Origin: Prosapia bicincta
Taxonomy: Eukaryota; Arthropoda; Insecta; Hemiptera; Cercopidae
DNA length: 64,000 bases
NCBI GenBank assembly: GCA_036971475.1
Contig: JBAIZL010000008.1
Coordinates: 11,052,395 to 11,116,394 of the forward strand
Direction: 5' to 3'
How positions within the stretch are numbered: the first letter of the stretch is position 1; every line of letters begins with the position of its first letter. The position numbers and the translations under genes are program-made. Under the pieces are notes generated by a model. It saw nothing but the letters and a program-made list of their open reading frames with translations, did no database searches and was not told where the DNA came from. This document shows positions 33,327 to 44,217 of this stretch, piece after piece.

Positions 33327-33458
33327 TTATTCAAAGACCGTTCTGAGAACATTTCCGCGGATGTAGACGAACATCGCTTTCAGCATTTCGTATTTCATCC
33401 ACTGGAGCGCCTCGAGGACAATTGAGGCAACCCGCATGACGGCAGACAAGTATTTCAT
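33327..33458 (-). CDS. possible small ORF, 43 aa, unrecognised
   Basis: The minus frame starts ATG at 33458 and ends TAA at 33327. It begins MKYLSAVMRVASIVLEALQ and ends YIRGNVLRTVFE, with alternating hydrophobic and charged residues that could form an amphipathic helix. It lies in a GC-richer, non-repetitive patch (33290-33480), and third-position GC looks higher than in surrounding AT-rich DNA. There is no homolog in my memory. Such a short frame can easily be chance. Confidence 0.15.
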   Translation of the reverse strand: MKYLSAVMRVASIVLEALQWMKYEMLKAMFVYIRGNVLRTVFE

Positions 33459-34079
33459 CTAGAATAGTACAGACGATCGGTCAGTACCAGCTTACGTGTA
33501 AATACCTATAATTGTGTAAATATACCATTCTGTATTATAAAAGTACAGTATAGCCGTAATTGATGCTAACATTTTTCACGTGGAACGTAAACCTCCCCTT
33601 TCCATAAATAATTGTTTTTAGAACTCGCTGTAAGTTCGGGTGACGTAACCTCCGCGAATAACGAGGGATCACTACACTATACAGCAATATAAATAGTGCA
33701 TTTTAGTCTGTTTTGTAGTATGTAATACAATACATATTATAAAGTATAAGTTATGGTGAATAAGAGAATTGACAAAGCGTATTATTCAAATTAGATTTCG
33801 ATACTAATAGACTACAGATTACCCATTACTTTAGTTTGAGCAGCGGAAATTAGTAGAAAGATATAGTGGGGGGAGGCCACAGGTGGAGGCGACGGCTTTG
33901 ACCGAACCATTTGGGTTTTACCTAAATTAAAAACGCTATTTTACATCAGTGAGTGACCTTTTCAAACCCGTATTTTTATGGGTTGAATGAAACCTCACAC
34001 AAAATTACTAACTGTATTAATTTGAAAACCAATTTTTAACTTGTAAGAGCAAAGACGAAGGTCTTAATCAGGTTGACCA
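33459..34079. other. unique sequence, no gene seen
   Basis: No supported feature. Confidence 0.35.
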
Positions 34080-34400
34080 CCTCTGCAACTCCTTGAACTT
34101 TCGCCGTTTGGCAAGTACAGATTGGTGAAGAAAACGCAGTGTTTCGAAAACAAATTAGCAGTGTGGAGTTAGGGCACCGGCCAAACGGGTCCAATTTACA
34201 CGTTCAATTTGCGTTAGAAACATCCGACCGGTGTCGCTCCTCAGATCAATTACTTTGTCCACCCCTCGCCCACAAGCTACTGCCACTTACGCGACACACT
34301 TTCTGCTACTAGGTTTGCTTGTCAGGCTGCGTGACACGTTACAGAACGGTATCTAAACACTTGTTAGGCGCTGACATCCTTAAGTATTGTTGCAGTAAGA
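34080..34400. other. complex GC-richer island, possible regulatory DNA
   Basis: Non-repetitive and CpG-containing (CACCGGCCAAACGGGTCCAA, CATCCGACCGGTGTCGCTCC, GGCTGCGTGACACGTTACAG). No open frame of note. Confidence 0.25.
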
Positions 34401-34476
34401 GATATAAACAAAGTAACAACAATAACAATAACTAACACAACGACAAAGATATAACATTCAACTGTGTAAACGTTTC

Positions 34477-34695
34477 AGTACATTTTATTATCTTTCTTAA
34501 CATACAATACTATTCTTTGTGAAGCGTTTCGGAATAACTCCATTTTCAAAACTTTAATAGTACTTCTTAGAGTATTATTAAACTGTCAGAGTATTGTTTT
34601 TAGAGTAGTATTAAAGTTTTGAGAATGGTGTTATTCCGAAACGCGTCAAAAATAAATAATATTGTAATGTTATGAAAGAAAGAAATATCTACTCA
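34477..34695. mobile_element. palindromic MITE family B, best preserved copy
   Basis: The left arm 34477-34560 (AGTACATTTTATTATCTTTC, AGCGTTTCGGAATAACTCCA, TTTTCAAAACTTTAATA) pairs with the right arm 34607-34695 (AGTATTAAAGTTTTGAGAAT, GGTGTTATTCCGAAACGCGT, AATGTTATGAAAGAAAGAAA). The loop is about 46 bp with AGAGTATTATTAAACTGTCA. A transcript would fold into a hairpin of about 80 bp. Confidence 0.8.
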
Positions 34696-34883
34696 AATAG
34701 GCTACATAAATATTCTTAACAGAAGTGAAAGTGGGTATTTTAAGAATTTCAACTGTCTAGATTAAGTTGAAAAATAACAATTTAAAAGAAGAATATACAA
34801 CTTTTACTGATTAAAATTGTGCTCGAATTTGCCCCATATTCAGAATGGTTATATTTCTAAAATATATTCAAAGCATTAAGTTA

Positions 34884-35231
34884 GTAATAAAACTGAGTAA
34901 GTTTACCCACGTAATACAACATAAAGTAATAAAACTGAGTAAGTTTACCCACGTAATACAACATAAAGTAATAAAACTGAGTAAGTTTACCCACGTAATA
35001 CAACATAAAGTAATAAAACTGAGTAAGTTTACCCACGTAATACAACATAAAGTAATAAAACTGAGTAAGTTTACCCACGTAATACAACATAAAGTAATAA
35101 AACTGAGTAAGTTTACCCACGTAATACAACATAAAGTAATAAAACTGAGTAAGTTTACCCACGTAATACAACATAAAGTAATAAAACTGAGTAAGTTTAC
35201 CCACGTAATACAACATAAAGTAATAAAACAG
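34884..35231. repeat. 42-bp tandem array, eight copies
   Basis: Unit TAATAAAACTGAGTAAGTTT, ACCCACGTAATACAACATAA, AG. All eight copies are identical by eye. Because 42 is a multiple of three, three frames stay open (34845-35261 plus and two on minus), giving repeat peptides with no coding meaning. Confidence 0.97.
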
Positions 35232-36099
35232 GTAAAACTATTTTCCCCACTGGGATGGTAAACAATACTAAACCTCATTCGTGTAACAAAGCAACAAAAA
35301 ATAGAGGTTTGTTAGTTAAACAATACTCATTAAATGTTCAAAACAAATGTCAATCCTCATTAAAAATTTTACTCAGTAAAAGGTTGGCGCCCACAACGCC
35401 AATTCATAAATGACAATTGCTAACGGAGCAAAACCATTGACTATCGCGCGATCCATGACTCTTCTCTTCCATTTCATAAAGACCCATTTTACAATTTCTT
35501 TTACTCGACGTAAATGTACGTCCAGCAATGCGTTACGTGTTTGTGTTGTAAGGATTGAGGCCTCAATCCCCTAGTTAAGGATTGAGGCGACCTAATCACT
35601 TAGGGTAAACACTTGAGGTGTAGCTGTATGGACACTGAAAATAATTGCAAATTACAATAGAATTAGAGTTAGTACAAAATACGTGTTTGCAACTTGTGAA
35701 GCTGGACTTGTGAACGTGCTGGTGAATAAAAAAAGAAACAAACTAACCGTCAGGTAAAGGCTCACATGTGGTCCTTTGCAATTCGTAAACGTTTAATGAG
35801 GATCAGATTAAAGAAGTGAATGTAAGTTCGTGTAAATAGACAGTTCTTAAGGAATAGAATGCCCGTGGTTAGCTCTGTCCAGTCTCCTACATTAGCTTGA
35901 AACTGAAGACGATGTGTTGGTGTACACGCGTGAGTTTACACCTGTTTTTGTACACAAACGTATTTGAAACATAAAGCATACCGTAATGGGTTGTGGTGTT
36001 GGTAAGGTCAGATATAGAGGGCTCTATATAGTAGTTTTGTGTTACAAGAGGCCAAGTTACTTTAGACTTTTAACCCATTTATAGTATATGGAAATAATT
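35232..36099. other. unique sequence, no gene seen
   Basis: It includes a small duplicated palindromic motif AGGATTGAGGCCTCAATCCC near 35551-35595. No gene is supported. Confidence 0.35.
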
Positions 36100-36500
36100 T
36101 TGAACTGATAGCCGTAAGGTAGGGACATTCCATTTAAATTCTTGCATCACAGTTCACTACTACGGTACGAGTGTGTACAAGCATTACCCTCTCGTGAAAT
36201 ATTGTCCGAGTGAGCATAGCCGCTAATCCTAAGCACTGCAACCTCTGTACAAATGCAATATGATCATTTAGTATAGATGTACTAACTTGTCTGGCCGGAA
36301 CTTATCTGCGGCACGCCCGGGTAATCCCTATCAGGGATGAGTCACCAACCGGCGTCGCTACTATGGCATTCGACTTTGAAGTTTATTTCTTTCTACTTCT
36401 TTCTTGAAACGGGTAGAAATCTCATACGTCTCCTGATAGCGGCTCGTTTTATTTCAAGTATGCTATCGTGAGCACGAGCAAATCCTTCCCTAGATCCGAA
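36100..36500. other. complex non-repetitive island, possible regulatory DNA
   Basis: Higher GC and CpG (GTCTGGCCGGAACTTATCTG, GGCACGCCCGGGTAATCCCT, ACCAACCGGCGTCGCTACTA). No frame is recognised. Confidence 0.25.
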
Positions 36501-37030
36501 ACTAAGGATTTTTTGTCCTTACCTGGATGATTATTTTAAAATAAAAACAAAAGAAAATATAAATTGTCATTTTGCAAGTTTTCAATAAAAATATGTGCAT
36601 TGATGTCATCTTCAACATAAATATTTTACCATTCATTTCTACACACATCTCGTTCGTTAAATTCACTCACGGCATTGAGAAATTAAATAAACGCACTTGC
36701 CAGTTATTCCATATGGGAAAACTATAGCATAGGGGTCACTACATTCAAGCTTTACTGGAGTATCTTATCCAAACACATGTTTACATCCCAACGTTAAAGT
36801 TACTATACCAAGACTAACGTAACAGTTTATTGTGTTCATACTTTTCTCGATGATGTCCCGAGTGCGAAACACGTGGTCTACGATATACCAAGCAGCACTT
36901 ATACATTAAGTAAAGGATAATAGAACGAGACCTGAAACGGACCAAACACTCGATCTCAGTCAACTGTCAGCCTTCAAAGCACAGCATGCAGCCACTCAAG
37001 ACAAATAGCTTCTAGAGTTTGGTTTGACAA
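36501..37030. other. unique sequence, no gene seen
   Basis: No supported feature. Confidence 0.35.
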
Positions 37031-37031
37031 C

Positions 37032-39875
37032 CGGGCAAAATAGTATACATACAGTCCTTCCAGAAGGAATGTCACTTCGCAATACGTTTATACGTGTATT
37101 TATTACAAGTGAGGCAAAATAGAATACATACAGTCCTTTCAGAAGGAATGTCGCTTCGCAATACGTTTATATGTGTATGTATTACAAGTGAGGTAAAATA
37201 GTATACATATAGTCCTTCCAGAAGGAATGTCGCTTCGCAATACGTTTATATGTGTATGTATTACAAGTGAGGTAAAATAGAATACATACAGTCCTTTCAG
37301 AAGGAATGTCGCTTCGCAATACGTTTATATGTGTATGTATTACAAGTGAGGTAAAATAGAATACATACAGTCCTTTCAGAAGGAATGTCGCTTCGCAATA
37401 CGTTTATATGTGTATGTATTACAAGTGAGGTAAAATAGTATACATATAGTCCTTCCAGAAGGAATGTCGCTTCGCAATACGTTTATACGTGTATGTATTA
37501 CAAGTGAGGCAAAATAGTATACATACAGTCCTTCCAGAAGGAATGTCGCTTCGCAATACGTTTATATGTGTATGTATTACAAGTGAGGTAAAATAGTATA
37601 CATATAGTCCTTCCAGAAGGAATGTCGCTTCGCAATACGTTTATATGTGTATGTATTACAAGTGAGGTAAAATAGTATACATATAGTCCTTCCAGAAGGA
37701 ATGTCGCTTCGCAATACGTTTATACGTGTATGTATTACAAGTGAGGCAAAATAGTATACATACAGTCCTTCCAGAAGGAATGTCGCTTCGCAATACGTTT
37801 ATATGTGTATGTATTACAAGTGAGGTAAAATAGTATACATATAGTCCTTCCAGAAGGAATGTCGCTTCGCAATACGTTTATACGTGTATTTATTACAAGT
37901 GAGGCAAAATAGAATACATACAGTCCTTCTAGAAGGAATGTCGCTTCACAATACGTTTATATGTGTATGTATTACAAGTGAGGTAAAATAGTATACATAT
38001 AGTCCTTCCAGAAGGAATGTCGCTTCGCAATACGTTTATATGTGTATGTATTACAAGTGAGGTAAAATAGTATACATACAGTCCTTCCAGAAGGAATGTC
38101 GCTTCACAATACGTTTATATGTGTATGTATTACAAGTGAGGTAAAATAGTATACATACAGTCCTTCCAGAAGGAATGTCGCTTCGCAATACGTTTATATG
38201 TGTATGTATTACAAGTGAGGTAAAATAGTATACATATAGTCCTTCCAGAAGGAATGTCGCTTCGCAATACGTTTATACGTGTATTTATTACAAGTGAGGC
38301 AAAATAGAATACATACAGTCCTTTCAGAAGGAATGTCGCTTCGCAATACGTTTATACGTGTATTTATTACAAGTGAGGCAAAATAGAATACATACAGTCC
38401 TTCTAGAAGGAATGTCGCTTCACAATACGTTTATATGTTGTATGTATTACAAGTGAGGTAAAATAGTATACATATAGTCCTTCCAGAAGGAATGTCGCTT
38501 CGCAATACGTTTATATGTGTATGTATTACAAGTGAGGTAAAATAGTATACATACAGTCCTTCTAGAAGGAATGTCGCTTCACAATACGTTTATATGTGTA
38601 TGTATTACAAGTGAGGTAAAATAGTATACATACAGTCCTTCCAGAAGGAATGTCGCTTCACAATACGTTTATATGTGTATGTATTACAAGTGAGGTAAAA
38701 TAGTATACATACAGTCCTTCCAGAAGGAATGTCGCTTCGCAATACGTTTATATGTGTATGTATTACAAGTGAGGTAAAATAGTATACATATAGTCCTTCC
38801 AGAAAGAATGTCGCTTCGCAATACGTTTATACGTGTATTTATTACAAGTGAGGCAAAATAGAATACATACAGTCCTTTCAGAAGGAATGTCGCTTCGCAA
38901 TACGTTTATACGTGTATTTATTACAAGTGAGGCAAAATAGAATACATACAGTCCTTCTAGAAGGAATGTCGCTTCACAATACGTTTATATGTTGTATGTA
39001 TTACAAGTGAGGTAAAATAGTATACATATAGTCCTTCCAGAAGGAATGTCGCTTCGCAATACGTTTATATGTGTATGTATTACAAGTGAGGTAAAATAGT
39101 ATACATACAGTCCTTCTAGAAGGAATGTCGCTTCACAATACGTTTATATGTGTATGTATTACAAGTGAGGTAAAATAGTATACATATAGTCCTTCCAGAA
39201 GGAATGTCGCTTCACAATACGTTTATATGTGTATGTATTACAAGTGAGGTAAAATAGTATACATACAGTCCTTCCAGAAGGAATGTCGCTTCGCAATACG
39301 TTTATACGTGTATTTATTACAAGTGAGGCAAAATAGAATACATACAGTCCTTTCAGAAGGAATGTCGCTTCGCAATACGTTTATATGTGTATGTATTACA
39401 AGTGAGGTAAAATAGTATACATATAGTCCTTCCAGAAGGAATGTCGCTTCGCAATACGTTTATACGTGTATTTATTACAAGTGAGGCAAAATAGAATACA
39501 TACAGTCCTTTCAGAAGGAATGTCGCTTCGCAATACGTTTATATGTGTATGTATTACAAGTGAGGTAAAATAGTATACATATAGTCCTTCCAGAAGGAAT
39601 GTCGCTTCGCAATACGTTTATATGTGTATGTATTACAAGTGAGGTAAAATAATATACATATAGTCCTTCCAGAAGGAATGTCGCTTCGCAATACGTTTAT
39701 ATGTGTATGTATTACAAGTGAGGTAAAATAATATACATATAGTCCTTCTAGAAGGAATGCCGCTTCGCAATACGTTTATACGTGTATGTATTACAAGTGA
39801 GGTAAAATAGTATACATATAGTCCTTCTAGAAGGAATGTCGCTTCACAATACGTTTATACGTGTATGTATTACAT
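37032..39875. repeat. 79-bp tandem array, about 36 copies, with 7-unit higher-order repeat
   Basis: Unit landmark AGAAGGAATGTCGCTTC starts at 37062, 37141, 37220, 37299 and so on, an exact 79-bp step. Units differ at diagnostic sites (TTCGC/TTCAC; ATACGTGTATTT/ATATGTGTATGT; GAGGC/GAGGT; CATACAG/CATATAG; CCTTCC/CCTTCT/CCTTTC). A rare 1-bp insertion (ATATGTTGTATG) appears at about 38437 and 38991, 554 bp apart, and the seven-unit variant order is nearly repeated between them. Each unit carries the palindrome CCTTCCAGAAGG or CCTTCTAGAAGG. Confidence 0.97.
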
Positions 39876-40384
39876 GTGAGCTAATGATCTATATACATAG
39901 GTTACCTATACAGTTACCTATAAGTGTATTAAATGGTTGTATTCTCAAAAAGAAGCCTCTATGTAACAGAAATTCCCTCTATTTCATGAAGCGATTTACA
40001 AAAATCGAACAACAAAAAGTTCACAAGAAAACTTACGGAGAAAAACTAAATAATAATTATATTTTAAAGGAGATATTTACGGACTTTTAACTATCAACAC
40101 AGTATTATATTAGTAATATGTGATTCAACTCGTTCCTTCATTAGAAATGTACAGGCTATTGTCAGTATAGATGGACGTATCTGTGACATTTGTAACGTAG
40201 AATGGCGTTGTTTGTAGGACGACTATATGAAAGTGTTCTTTCGGGAAAGCCATCCATACATGAAGGGATGCCTAAAATCTAGCCTATTAACTACTTTGTC
40301 GATAGAAAAGTGCTTTTTAAAAGGGCGTATCTTAGTATTCAAACTATTTAGTCGGATTGCATATTTTAAACGAAATAGTATTTA
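39876..40384. other. unique sequence, no gene seen
   Basis: The 84-aa plus frame starting inside the last repeat unit at 39836 is unrecognised. Confidence 0.35.
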
Positions 40385-40965
40385 CGAGTTTTTGTTTTGT
40401 TTATAAGAGTTCAGTTTTGTTTTATATGAGTCAATTGCTTTATGTGAGCTTAGTTTTGTTTATATGGAGGCTTTTGTTTTTATGAATTTGGTTTTTTTTT
40501 ATATGAGCCTATTTTATTTACATGAATATAATTTGTTTTATAAAATAACTCTCATATGTGAGCTTAGTTTTGTTGATATGAAGTTTTTTGTTTATTTGAG
40601 ATAAGTTAATTTATATTGATCTTATATCGTGCAATAAATTTAATTTGTTTCTGAGTTTAATTTTGTTTATATGAGGTAAGTATTTTATGTAAGATTGGTT
40701 ACTTTACGTAAAGTATTTTTCTTTATATGACTTTGATTTTGTTTACCAAAGTTTAGTTTTATTAATACAAGCGTTTTTTTTTTTATTAATATAATTTGTT
40801 CTTATAAGTTTGGCTTTGTTTGTAAGAGTATAGTTTTGATTAAATTAATTTATTTATTTATGTGGCCTTAGTTTTCTTTATGTAAGTTAATTTTGTTTGT
40901 GTAAATTGCATTTGGTTATATAGGATTAATTTTGTTTATATGAGTTTGTTATTATGATGTGTACA
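40385..40965. repeat. degenerate T/G-rich short tandem repeat
   Basis: Variants of GAGCTTAGTTTTGTTTATAT recur with a variable 20-30-bp period, ending near TATATGAGTTTG. It is strand-asymmetric, with T and G favoured on plus. Confidence 0.6.
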
Positions 40966-41147
40966 ATGTTCATTCTTTTTAGTTCAAATAGCGGGTTCCA
41001 ATCGCCTATGCACATTAATCCAAACCATCCAAACCAGGAGAAGTCGATATTCCTTTAATCTGGTTCACAACATTCAGAACAGAAGGCACAGGTCATAAAA
41101 TTAGTTGAGGCAAACTATAGAATGCCAGATGGTTTCGGGATGGCTGA

Positions 41148-42258
41148 TTATTGAGAACCTGATTAGCGAGTTTACACTGTACATTTACCCCTCCCTCCAA
41201 GATAAACGAATGAAGCGAACACGCGGTTTGACTAAGAGCCGGATTAGCGAGTTTACACTGTACATTTACCCCTCCCCTTTAAGATAAACGAATGAAGCGA
41301 ACACGCGGTTTGACTAAGAGCCGGATTAGCGAGTTTACACTGCACATTTACCCCTCCAAGATAAACGAACGAAGCGAATCCGTGGTTTGACTAAGAACCG
41401 GATTAGCGAGTTTACACTGTACATTTACCCCTCCCTCCAAGATAAACGAATGAAGCGATTCCGTGGTTTGACTAAGAGCCGGATTAGCGAGTTTACACTG
41501 TACATTTACCCCTCCAAGATAAACGAATGAAGCGAAGACGCGGTTTGACTAAGAGCCGGATTAGCGAGTTTACACTGTACATTTACCCCTCCAAGATAAA
41601 CGAACGAAGCGAACACGCGGTTTGACTAAGAGCCGGATTAGCGAGTTTACACTGTACATTTACCCCTCCAAGATAAACGAACGAAGCGAATCCGTGGTTT
41701 GACTAAGAGCCGGATTAGCGAGTTTACACTGTACATTTACCCCTCCCTCCAAGATAAACGAATGAAGCGAACACGCGGTTTGACTAAGAGCCGGCTTAGC
41801 GAGTTTACACTGTACATTTACCCCTCCCTCCAAGATAAACGAATGAAGCGAATCCGTGGTTTGACTAAGAGCCGGATTAGCGAGTTTACACTGTACATTT
41901 ACCCCTCCAAGTTTAACGAACGAAGCGAACACGCGGTTTGACGAAGAGCCAGATTAGCGAGTTTACACCGTATATTTACCCCTCCCTCCAAGATAAACGA
42001 ACGAAGCGAACACGCGGTTTGACTAAGAGCCGGATTAGCGAGTTTACACTGTACATTTACCCCTCCCTCCAAGATAAACGAATGAAGCGAACACGCGGTT
42101 TGACTAAGAGCCAGATTAGCGAGTTTACACTGTACATTTACCCCTCCAAGATAAACGAACGAAGCGAACACGCGGTTTGACTAAGAGCCGGATTAGCGAG
42201 TTTACACCGTATATTTACCCCTCCCTCCAAGATAAACGAACGAAGCGAACGTGTGGTT
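41148..42258. repeat. 77/81-bp tandem array, 14 copies
   Basis: GATTAGCGAGTTTACACTGT starts at 41161, 41242, 41324, 41401, 41482, 41559, 41636, 41713, 41794, 41875, 41952, 42033, 42114 and 42191. The two lengths differ by a 4-bp TCCC unit (CCCCTCCCTCCAAG against CCCCTCCAAG). A second polymorphism, CACGCGG against CCGTGG, also segregates. Overlapping frames on both strands are repeat artefacts. Confidence 0.97.
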
Positions 42259-42720
42259 TGACGTGCAAGCCCCTCATCGGGTTATCTATTCTATTAACAT
42301 CCCCACACTTCAACTACCCAAGTTCTTACACCATACAAGATTTATTCTTCTAGTTAATAACTCATTGTCGAGACTCGTGAAATAAGCTAAACAAAAAATA
42401 CCCAGTGTACTGCATAAGATTTCATTTCCAAAATCTGTCTAGTGTTGGTTAAGAACTGGTGTTCAACAAAGACATATTCCATACAATAGGCTAAGGGATA
42501 ACAGTGTTGCCAACATTGCTTGCAGTTCAATAGGTCTTGCCGACAAAAGATTCAGGTACACAATCGCTTTCAACCCAGATGATCTGTTAAAGGCCCGTTG
42601 TGATTTACAGTGCGGGTAGCCCTGCATAAAGACTAGGTAGCCACAGCTGTCAGAAAATATTTATTTTTAATTTAACGTGTAATAAAAAAGTAATATTTTC
42701 AAAATCCTAAATCTCTACCA
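42259..42720. other. unique sequence, no gene seen
   Basis: No supported feature. Confidence 0.35.
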
Positions 42721-42721
42721 G

Positions 42722-42976
42722 TTACAAGTATTTATATATATTTATAGAGAACATAAAGCTTGGGAGCTTTTCAAGTATTTCCTCTTCCCAGAGAATGGTC
42801 AACCAACTGATACAAGGGAATTTGTCAAAAGTCCTTGGAGTAGCCGCTGGGATGTAAACAGACACCCGAGCCACGCACGAGTAAGGAGCTGTTGGGTTAC
42901 TTGTGACCTTGAGGGAAGTGTTAATGGGTTGGAGACCCACACTACTTGTAGTTATGGGCACTATTGGGATGTTCAT
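42722..42976 (-). other. region open on both strands, unrecognised
   Basis: The minus frame (84 aa) begins MNIPIVPITTSSVGLQPINT. The plus strand is also open across about 42755-42985 (KAWELFKYFLFPENGQPTD...). The composition is less biased than its surroundings. It could be a decayed exon or transposon coding relic, but I recognise neither reading. Confidence 0.2.
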
Positions 42977-42980
42977 TTCG

Positions 42981-43509
42981 CTTGAGCAAAAAAATTCTCA
43001 AAGGTTCGCCCTCATTATATAAATAAGCCTACTCATGTAAATATTTAAAACTTAATTTGAATGTTAAAATGTTACAACCAAATTTACTGTATATTTATTA
43101 GTATTTTAAAACCAAGTCCAGTATAATCGAGTAATAGTAACACGTAAAATAAAAACGCCAATTTACAACTTCATTGAGAAACAAGTATGCAATACGATTA
43201 GTTACAATAAAGGGCCGGTACAAGATTACAATACAAATATTTTTGCACCGATATCTCACGATTTGGAAACGATAATTCATTTTGTGCGTAATTCTGAGTG
43301 AAAATGTCTGTTGTTGTTACTATAAAAAACTGTACAAGAAAATACAACTGCAATCTATTCCAAATAAACAACATTCACTAATTTGCCAAATCTTATCACT
43401 AATAGAGATAGACAGGTGTGAATCTGTCACGCCAAGTTAGTACGTGGGATAACTGTAACATTAAACTGTAGCTATCAAACACCAAAGCTACCACCTTGGT
43501 TGCTACATT
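42981..43509. other. unique sequence, no gene seen
   Basis: No supported feature. Confidence 0.35.
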
Positions 43510-44095
43510 ACTTTTGCGTCACATACTCTAGTTGGTTGCACTCCCTTCTTTGGTTTCATGCCGTACACTTGTTGCTCCACTTACTCTAGCTGCATCAACT
43601 GATTTGGTTGCATTACATACTCTAACTCTATCAACTGCTTTGTTTGCATTACATACTCCGGTTGCACCACATACTCTAGCTACATCAACTGATTTGGTTG
43701 CATTACATACTCTAACTCTATCAACTGCTTTGTTTGCATTACATACTCCGGTTGCACCACATACTCTAGCTACATCAACTGATTTGGTTGCATTACATAC
43801 TCTAACTCTACCAACTGCTTTGTTTGCATAACATACTCCGGTTGCACCACATACTCTAGCTCATCAACTGCTTTGTTTGGATAACATACTTTAACTGCAT
43901 CAACTTTGAGTTGCATCATATACTCGTGTTGCCATACATTTTAGAGTTGGTTTACTTATTCTGGTCGGACAAATGTGGAATCACTAAACGTTCTGATTGC
44001 TCCATATACTCTGGTTACATTACTGTTCTGGTTGCAACATATACTCCAGTTGCTCCACAAACTTTGGTTGCACCACACTCGCAACTGCTACACCC
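43510..44095. repeat. 90-bp tandem repeat with internal sub-repeats
   Basis: GATTTGGTTGCATTACATAC starts at 43601, 43691 and 43781 (90-bp step). Within the unit, variants of TTGCATTACATACTCT and GTTGCACCACATACTC give a shorter sub-period. Flanking diverged units extend both ways. The plus frame at 43532-43831 follows because 90 is divisible by three. Confidence 0.85.
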
Positions 44096-44217
44096 ATTAG
44101 GCTAGATAGCTAGCTCATACAAAGTTACAAACGGGCCATTTCTCATACAAATAACCTTTTGGTGCCACTAACTGTAGGCTTTCTCGCATATTCTTCTCTA
44201 GACAAGTTAACTCCTTT

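Noticed and set aside
34845..35278. Three overlapping repeat-peptide frames on both strands
   Set aside because: They follow from identical 42-bp units divisible by three.
36847..36871. Possible hammerhead core CGATGATG...GCGAAACACG
   Set aside because: The CUGANGA box needs changes and no stable stem II forms; probably chance.
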